NCBI RefSeq assembly: GCF_001887355.1
Contig: NZ_MPIN01000004.1
Span: 845,733 to 909,732 of the forward strand
From: Cystobacter ferrugineus
GTDB lineage: Bacteria > Myxococcota > Myxococcia > Myxococcales > Myxococcaceae
DNA: 64,000 nt
Reading direction: 5' to 3'
The notes under the pieces were generated by a model that saw only the letters and a program-made list of their open reading frames with translations, did not search any database and was not told the origin of the DNA. Positions 47,515-56,500 of the stretch are shown here, piece by piece. Position numbers and translations under genes: made by a program. Position 1 is the stretch's first letter. The number at the start of each line of letters is the position of its first letter.

Positions 47515-50500
47515 TTTCAGCCTTCTTCTCGTTCGCGCTCGTCGCCTCCGCGGCGACGCCGCCACATGCCATTCGCCTCGGCCGGTCTTCTCCGGACGTC
47601 GCCGAACTCGAGGCGGCCCGGGCCCGCACCGCGGCGCATGAGGCGAGGTTGCGCCAGCAGCGCGCTTCCACCGTGTCGACGGAGCAGTCGGCGCGAGTGG
47701 CCGTGCTGCTCCAGCAAGCCCAAGCGGCGGCGGGTCAGCCTCCGGCGGGCTGGCGCCGACTCACCTCGTGTGTCCTGGTTCCGGACGAGCATCGTCAGCG
47801 GATGGCCACCGCGAAGGCGCGGTTGGAAGAGGCGCGTGAGGCCGTGAGACAGGGCCTCGCCGAAGCGCGTGTCCACTTCGACGCGGTCGAGGTCTGGCTG
47901 CGGCGCACCGGTGGCGGGCAGAACGCGCTGGCCCGGCTCTCGGACGAGCGCGGCCGGCTCGAGTCGCGGGCAGGGGAGCTGGAGCGCACCATCACCGAGG
48001 TATCCGGTGTCCTGAGCTGTGACACCGGCTCCGTGTGGGATCGGCTCCCAGGTATCTGGCAGTGGAACAGGGGTCTGTTCGCCGTGGACAGGCTGGTGTC
48101 GCTGCGGGCTCGGCTCTCCGAGCTGGGCATGGAGCGAGGCTCCGGTGTCCTCTCCGCCGACCTCACCTACGTGCAGGGGCGGCTCCAGCCCGCGCAACTG
48201 CCCACCCAGGGCATCACTCCGGCCTACCAGTTGGCGGGAACCCCTGGCTACGAGCTGGAGGACACGACCCAGGACCGGGAGGTGGATCTCTCGTCCGAGA
48301 TCACCGACAAGGCCACCGCGCTCGGGAGCGCCAAGGCCGCCCAGGAGTTCGTGAACAACGAGCTGCGGCTCGATTGGTACTACGGCTCGCTCAAGGGGGC
48401 CACGCAGACGCTGCGGCAGAAGCGCGGCAATGATGCGGACCTGGCGGCATTGCTGGTGGCGCTGCTGCGTGCCCAGAAGACTCCCGCGCGTTTCGTGGAG
48501 GGGACCATCGAGCTGCCCATGGGCAAGCTCGCGGATCTGCTCGGCCTGCTCACCGAGGCGGAGTCCCAAGCCTTTTACGCGGCGGCGGCCGGTGGTCCTC
48601 CGTTCGAGTTGCTGGACGCCAAGAACAAGCTGGTGATCGCCGCATTGGGCAACACGGGGATTCCCTACGAGCCCGTGGTGTCTGGCGGGCTGGTGAGGGC
48701 GGTCCGGCTGAGCCACATCTGGGTGGAGGCCTACCTTCCCTATGGAGACTACCGTGGCGAGGGGGCGCGGCGGGATGGGCACCAGTGGGTGCCCATGGAT
48801 CCCTCCATTCCGGGAGGCCCCAAGTATGTCGTGACCGAGCCGGCCCTCGACGTCCTGGCGGAGATGAACGTCAGCGCGGAACTGCTCACCCAGAGGTACC
48901 TCGCCGAGGGGAAGGGGAAGTCACCGCTCCAGTTCTGGAAGGAAGAAGTGACGGAGTTCCTATCCAGCCGCTCCGATGGCCTCTCCTACGAGCAGGTCCT
49001 GCGCCAGGTGGTGCAGAAGAAGCAGACGCTGTCCCTGCTCCCGGGTGCGTTGCCCTATCGCGTCGTCTCGGTGCAGGGGGAGTACAGCTTCCTCCCCGAG
49101 AACCGCAAACACCGGCTGCACATCAGCGCGTGGGACGAGACCGGGGCGAACATCCTCGAGGTCACCCTGCCCACGCACCTCGTCGCGGGCCGGCGCGCCA
49201 TCCTCACCTATGAGCCGGAGGACTCGTCGCTCATTCCCTCGGACGGCATCTACCATGCTCCAGCCGCGCTGGTGCAGCTGCGTGCCGCCCTGCGCCTCGA
49301 TGGGGTGGTGCGGGCCACGGCGACGGGTCTGGTGGGGCTCGGTGTCCGTCACCGCTGGGCGGTGGAAATGCTGTTGCCGGACGGCTCGAAGCGCCAGGTG
49401 GAGAACGAGCTCATCGCCGGCAACACGGTGGCGCTCGGATTGGGCACTCCCTTCAACAATGCCCCGGAGCCCCAGTCACCGTCCGAGAAGGGGGCCGATG
49501 GACAGGCCTCGACCTTCCTCGCCGGGCGCGCTGCGGCCTATGTCAATGAATGGACCAAGGCGGAGGAGGAGCTGGCGCGACTCACCCGGGTGGTGCCGGT
49601 ACGGCCCACGGCGAGTCTCGTGCTCGTGGAGAATCAGCTCCAGGTCAGGGAGGCCTTTGGCGTCCGCGAGCAGGTAGTGTGGAAGGGTCTCGAGGTCGAC
49701 GCGGACCTGCGCAGCCTGGCTCCGCTCGAGCTGGTGACGGGGCGGGGCGGCGCGCTCCTGCGCCTGTCTGGCTACGAGGGCTCCTTCCAGGAGGCGAAGG
49801 TGCTCGCCGACAAGGTCTCCGTGCCCGCGGCCACCATGACGGCGGTGTCGGCCGTGACGCTGCTCCAGGAGGCCCTCTCGCGTGGTGTGCCGGTGGTGCG
49901 GGTTGATTCGTCCAACCTGGACACCGCGCTGGGCTCGGTGGCGGCCCCGCCCGAGGTGCTCGCCGACGTGCGCGAGCTGGTGACTCGCCGGAGGGAGGTG
50001 CTGATTCCGGCCACGCAACTCACCATCGAGAACTGGTCGGGAACGGGCTTCATCGCCCGGGATCCCCAGACGGAGGAGGGTGGCTACTTCCTCTCCGGGC
50101 GCCTGTCCGGCGGCCAGACGGTGGTGTCGCCAGACCGCTGGTCGGACCAGCAACTCGTGGATTGGCTCGAGCGTCCCGATGCGCCTTCTCCCACGGACGA
50201 CCTCACGAAGGTGGCTCGCATCTCCAAGGTTCCGTCCACGGATCTGCAACGCGGTACCGTCGGGCAGGCCCTGCCCCGCACTCTCGAGGTGGTCGTCGTT
50301 ACCGGGGACAACACGCCCGTGCCCGTGCGCGGGGCCCTGGTGACCTTTCGCGGTGACCAGGGCTCCAATGCGAAGTTCAAGGCAGACCTGCGCGAACTGG
50401 CGCCGGCCAGCAGTGTGACCGTGCGCACGGACGCCGCGGGGCGGGCACGCGTTCATGCCTTCCCGGATACCGATATCGGTCATCTCTATGTCCTGGCTTC

Positions 50501-53500
50501 GGGCTCGCCTCAGGATGAGCGTCATGGCCTCAACATGGTGAGAGCGGAAGTCATGGGGCCGCAGGGGCTGCTTCAGATCGATGAGCCCTTCTGGTTCACG
50601 GCGAAGCCGGGGCCCGTGAAGAAGCTCTCGACGAACCTCGCCAACTACCGGACCGTCTATGACGTCGGAGTCGAGCTGGGTCTTCCCATGGAGGTCACGG
50701 CTCAAGACGAATATGACAACTTCATCGCCAACCAGTCCATCACCTGGACGTCGGACAGTCCGGACGCGCGCTTCTTCGTTCCGAAGGCTGGTGGTGGGGC
50801 TCGCGTGCAATTCCTGGGCAGCGACCTGGACCAGACGCCGACGCGTGAAACGAAGAGTTCGACCCTGGGGTACTCGGGGGTGGGCTTCATCCCAGGCATG
50901 ACGCCGGGTCCCTACTCGGTGACCGCGCGGACTTCCATTCCGGGTTGCACGGCGAGTGACGCCTCGAGCTGCACGGTGTCTCGGCTTTTCACGCTCCAGA
51001 CGACGGCCGGGCGGGAGTTCATCTTCCGCGTGGCAACGCCAGACATCGGTATCAGTGACGGCGCGAGGTTCGCTGACATCCCCACGCCCCTCAACGCCGA
51101 GATCCTGCGGCGCAATTCCCAGGACAACAAGTGGACGCCGGTGACTGGCGAGGAGCCCGATATCCAGTCAGCGACCGTCACCATGAAGGTGTTGGATCAC
51201 TCCGAGGTCGTGTTGAGTTCCAGGACGGTCTCTCCGCATGAGCTCGGCGCGACGCCCTCGACCGAGCTCATCGACGGTAAGGACAACGTCGTCTTGTGGC
51301 CGGGCTATGATTTGATGGACGAGTACCAGTGGATCGACTTCACTGCCGCGGTGAAGCTGAAGGTACGTCCCCCGAGCAAGACGCCACCTCCAGATCCGAT
51401 CTTCGACACCTTCTACACGGTCTTCTATTACTCGGGTGTTCCGAAGGTTGCCTTTGGCACGCCGAAGGCGGCCGGAGGCGTGCAGGCCTTGGATGCATGC
51501 GGGCAGGTCAACCCGGATGACAGGAGCCTGTATCTCCAAATCTCCAACCCCGCGACCTTCCCCCTCTACGCGAAGTTGATTCCTCATCCGGATGGGGGCA
51601 TGGGCACGATGTTCCAGGTGTCGGACTCTCTGCCCAAGGATCCCGCCGACCCGACACGCCTGCTCGTTTCCCCGAAGGCCATCAACCACATCCCCCTCGA
51701 GCTGCCTGTCAGCTCGGTTGGTGGCAAGGTGGAGGTGGTGCTCTACGCGCCAGACTTCAAGGGGAGCGCGGCCAGCCGGAAGGAGATCAGCAGGACCTTC
51801 CTTCCGCTGAGCCGGACACGTGGAGGGGCGAAGCCCGCGGAAGCGCAGCTCCATGCGAGCATCGTCCTCTCGGTTCGCAACTTCGCGGCGGCCTGGTCCA
51901 AGCCGCAGGGGTCGGAAGGAGAGCCCATCCGGGTTCCGAAGACCATCCTTCGCCCCGCGACGCTTCCCATCTGCGTCAACGAGTCGGGCACGCTCCAGGT
52001 CATCTCGGGTGGAAATCTCGTCTCGGGAGCCCAGGTGACGCTCTTGTCGGGAGGTGCGCTGAACGTGCAGCCTCTGCCTCCCACGGACGGGCATGAAGTC
52101 CCCGTGCCAGGCGGTGGCTCGGCTGGCGTGCTCACCGCGGTGATTCCCCCTGGGGATCCGAGTGGTCAGGACGTCGTGGTGAAGTTCACTCCGGTGGACC
52201 CTCTCGCCACCATTCCGGACAGTACCGTCCGGCTCCTCACCTCGGTGGAAGACGCGAGCGCCCTGCCCCTGGGGCACACCTTCGTCAAGGATGTCAGCAC
52301 GGTCGACGGGCACCTGGTGAAGCAGTCGGTGGACCTGGAGGTCAAGGGGCGGAGCCCCGGGCTGCAGCTCGTGCGCAGCTATACGAGCCGGGGGCACGAT
52401 GCCAGCCCGCTCGGCGAGGGTTGGTCTCACTCGTACCGCAGCTATGTCCTGCAGTCCTGGAGCCAGGAGGACAACGTCGCCCGCTATATGTTGGTGGGAG
52501 GGGAGGGGACGGGTCAGACCTTCGACTGCAATCCCATTGATGACACCCAGTGCATCAACCAGGAGGGGTTCCATGGGACCTTCCGGAAGGAGAAGGTCAC
52601 CACTCCGGGGTCTGGCACGAAGGAGTTGCTGGTCTTCCGTGCGAAGGACGGAACCGAGTACCGCTACGGTCCCGTTGCCGCTTCGGAGAAGGGTCCGCGC
52701 TATCCACTCGTGTCCATCCGGAGCGCCACGGGCAACACGCTCGAGCTCGAGTACGGTGGGCTCGAGACCGACCAGGAGGTGAGCCGTGTCTTCGAGCCGG
52801 GCCGCCGGCGCTTCCTGCAGTTCTCCTATGAGCGTCCCGCTGGAGCCCCGCGCGCGCGGCTGGCCCGGGTGGACCTCTACCAGAACCCCCAGTCTCCCGA
52901 GCACCTGGGCGTCTGCATCGCCTATCGGTACAACGGCCAGAGCAACCTCTCGGCCGTCCAGCGCTATGACAGCCAGTGCCCTGACACTCCGGGGGCGTTC
53001 GCGGCGCTTCGCGAGGAGTCGTTCACGTACGTGAATAGCAGTGAGGAGGACCTGCGGAACAACCTGGAAAGTTGGACGGATGCCAACGGTCACACCACGA
53101 CCTATGTGTACTACGCGGCCGATGCTTCGCTTCCCGGTGAGAGCGATTACCTGGAGTTCGGGAGAAAGCAGGAGCGCATCCGGTTCGTGAAGGAGCCGGA
53201 AGGGGCCACGACCGAGTTCATCTATTCACTGACTCGGAGCGACGTGACGATCTTCGGCGTGCCCATCAAGGCCTTCGTGACCGAGGTGAGGGGTCCTCGG
53301 CCCGATGTCACCCAGGGCACGCGCTATTACATGGATCTCTATGGAACGGCGGTCCATGTCGAGCGGCCCTTGAGCGAAGGCGTCATGGCGACGACCTCCT
53401 CGGTCTGGTCGCCGGTGCACATGCGTCGGACCGCGGAGAAGGATGCCCGGGGCCGGGAGACGGCATTCTCGTACGACGCCCGCGGCAATCTCATCATGCG

Positions 53501-56500
53501 CCGGATCTCGCTCGCGGCCCTGAGCGCGCCTCCCGAGCAAGGCGGGAATACCCAGACCGTCAGGCTGGCCAGCCCGAATGCCGACCCGAATGCCATCGAG
53601 CAAGAGGTTGGCGAATACGTGGAGAAGTGGAGCTACGATCCCTCCTTCAACCAGCCCGTCTGCACGATGGATGCGGAGGGACGCATCACGACCCTGACAC
53701 TGCACCCCGGGACCGGGCTCGTGCTGGAGTCGCGGCGCTACGCGCAGCCGGTTTCTCGGAGTGACCGGTCGGGCACGATGTCGTGCGAGGAGCTCGCCTC
53801 CTTGCTGCCGACGAGTTCCGCGGACATCGTCCAGAAGAGGGCCTATTGCGGCGTCGCCGGGGGCTCCTGCCCGCAGAATGCCATCACGGGCGATCTGGTG
53901 GCGACCTGGACCGAGGGAGAGCTCAACCGCAACGACATCAAGAGCTATGACCTCTGGGGTCTGCCTTCCGTTCAGGAAGCCACGGTTGGTAGTGGCTCCC
54001 CGCCAATCGTCACCACTCTCGTTCGCGATTCGCATGGGATGGTCGAGCGGCAGGAGGACACCTTCGGACACGTCACGACCTGGGAGTACGATGGTTTGGA
54101 CCGTGTCGTCCGCACAGAGCGCCTCAATGACAAGGTGGCGGACGCCACGCGCCTGCCCACGGCGTCGCCGTCCATGACGCAGACGTTCAGCTACTACCCG
54201 GGAGGGCAGCTCCAGAGCGAAACGAATGGCATCGCCGGCTTCGAGCGCCACTACACGCTCGATGGGCTCAATCGCGTCAAGGAGGTCCGCGAGAAAGGCG
54301 GCCTGCTGACCGGGGAACTGGTCACCGAGTATGGCTATGACGAAACAGGCAATCGTACGCGGGTGACGGACCGCCGTGGGGTGACGACGACCACCCGGTA
54401 TGATTGGGGTGACCGTCCCATCGAGACCTCCGTGCAGGTATTGGATGGAGGGGGCGTGTACGCGAGCCAGGGCGGCGTGAATCCCTCGGGACCCCAGGTG
54501 ACCGCGACGTTCGGTTACGACGCCGTGGGAAACAAGTTCTACGAAACCGACCTCTACGGGCGCCGGACGGAATATGTCTTCAATTCACTCTACCGGAGGG
54601 TGGAGCGCAAATCGCCCACCGTGCCGGGTGCTCGCTTCGGGGATGGCGTCGTCAGTTACGTGACCACGAGCCGTTACGACCTCGTGGGCAACCTCACGAA
54701 GACGACCGACGGCAACGAGCACGCCACGTGGATGTTCCATGACTTCGCCAATCGCCTGGAACTCACGTGGGACGCCGCCGGACGCGCGGAGCACCGTCAG
54801 TACGACCACAATGGGAACCTGCTCGTCCTGAAGCGGAGCAGTGGTGGCTCCGTCAGCAATGGGAGCGTCAGCGGTGGTTCGGTCCACCTGACACAAACGA
54901 CGGAGTACGATGGGCTCAATCGGCCGCTGTTCGTACGGGAGCGGTACCAGCACCCGGATGAGAATGGCTCGCTCAGCTCGCGCGAGCGGAGCACCCAGAC
55001 GCATTACGCGGATGCGCAGAACGCCGTCACGGTCAAGGATGCCCGAGGCTTCTTGAATACGACGGTGAAGGATGACGCCGACCGTGTCATTCGCGTGGTG
55101 GTGGATGCCGCGGCGGGATCGCTGTCGGGACCGCTGACGCGTGATCCGGATGATCGGACGTTGGGCTCGGCCTTGAGCCTGACCACGCTGCATGGGTATG
55201 ATGGCAATGGCAATCTGGCCACCGAGGTGGATCCGCTTGGCCGCAAGACGACGCACTCGTTCGATGGCCTGAACCGGCGCCTGGAAACACATACTCCGAT
55301 GCAGGGGGTGGAGGAGAGCTTCTCCTATGATGGGGAAGGCTCCGTCATCGCCCATGTGGACGCACGGGGTGTGCGGAACGAGTTCAGCTTCGACATGCTC
55401 CGCCGGCCCGTCACCCATTGGCTGGTGGAGAGCCTGACCAAGGGAGGGGCACGGCTGGCCCTGCTGACGCGGACCTACGGCGAGACCTTGGACCGGCTGG
55501 CCTCCGTGAGGGAGGTGGATGCGCGAGGCAACCCCACCACTCGTTACTCGGATGCGCTCCAGCGGGAGATCCGCGTGGTGGACGCCAAGGGAAAGGAGCA
55601 GGCCACGCGCTACGATGCCGTCAACGTGCGCGAGCAGCGTGATCGCAAGAACTACGTCACGCGCAAGGAATACGACGAGGTCAATCGTCTGGTGGGGCAG
55701 CAGGACCTCTTGACGACGGGCGAGGTGAAGTACTCGCAATCCATCGCCTACGATGATGCCCACCAGAGCGAGACGCATACCGACCGCCGTCTCATTCCGC
55801 TGAAGAAGCAGATGGATGGCCTGGGGCGGGTGGTGCGCACCATTCGAGGGACCGCGGCGCCGTTCCAGACGGAGGAGACGGTCTACAACGCCGGGAACCT
55901 GGTGGTCGAAGGGATCGATGCGAACAAGCACCGCAAGGAGTGGCGGTACGACGGCGCTGGACGCAAGGTGTCCGAGACGCTCGGGGCGGGCAGTGCCCTG
56001 GCCGCGACGACGGCCTACCAATACGACGCGGTGGGCAACCTGGTGGAGCGGAAGGGGCCTCGCACGCGGAACATCGCTTTCGACGAGCACAACAGCTTCG
56101 ACTCGCTGAACCGGCTGGTGCGCCGAGAGGACGCGCTGGGCAACGTGTGGCTGACGGCCTACGACGCGGTGGGCAACAAGGTGTGCGAGAACCGTCCGCT
56201 CGGGTCGCCGCCAGCGTTGAGCGACACGCAGATCGCCGGGATGTCCCTGACGGAACTCCAGGACCAGGTGTGCGGTGGCACTCAGGTTACCCGGTACGAG
56301 TACGATGAGCTCGGCAAGCTCACCTCCGTGAAGGATGCGAACGGGGGTCTGCATACCTTCGTCTACGACGCCGCGCGTAACCTGGTGGCGAAACAAGATG
56401 CCCGGCAGAACCTGACGACCTACGAGTACGACGAACTCAATCTTCGTCAGGCCGAGCACCAGCATCTGGATGAGCATGCGCGGCTGGGAATTGGCAGCCG

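Noticed and set aside
54837-54890. Ser/Gly-rich insertion (GGSVSNGSVSGGSV) in the YD region as a cleavage or phase-variation site
   Set aside because: It is a short linker with imperfect base repeats; nothing supports slippage or processing.
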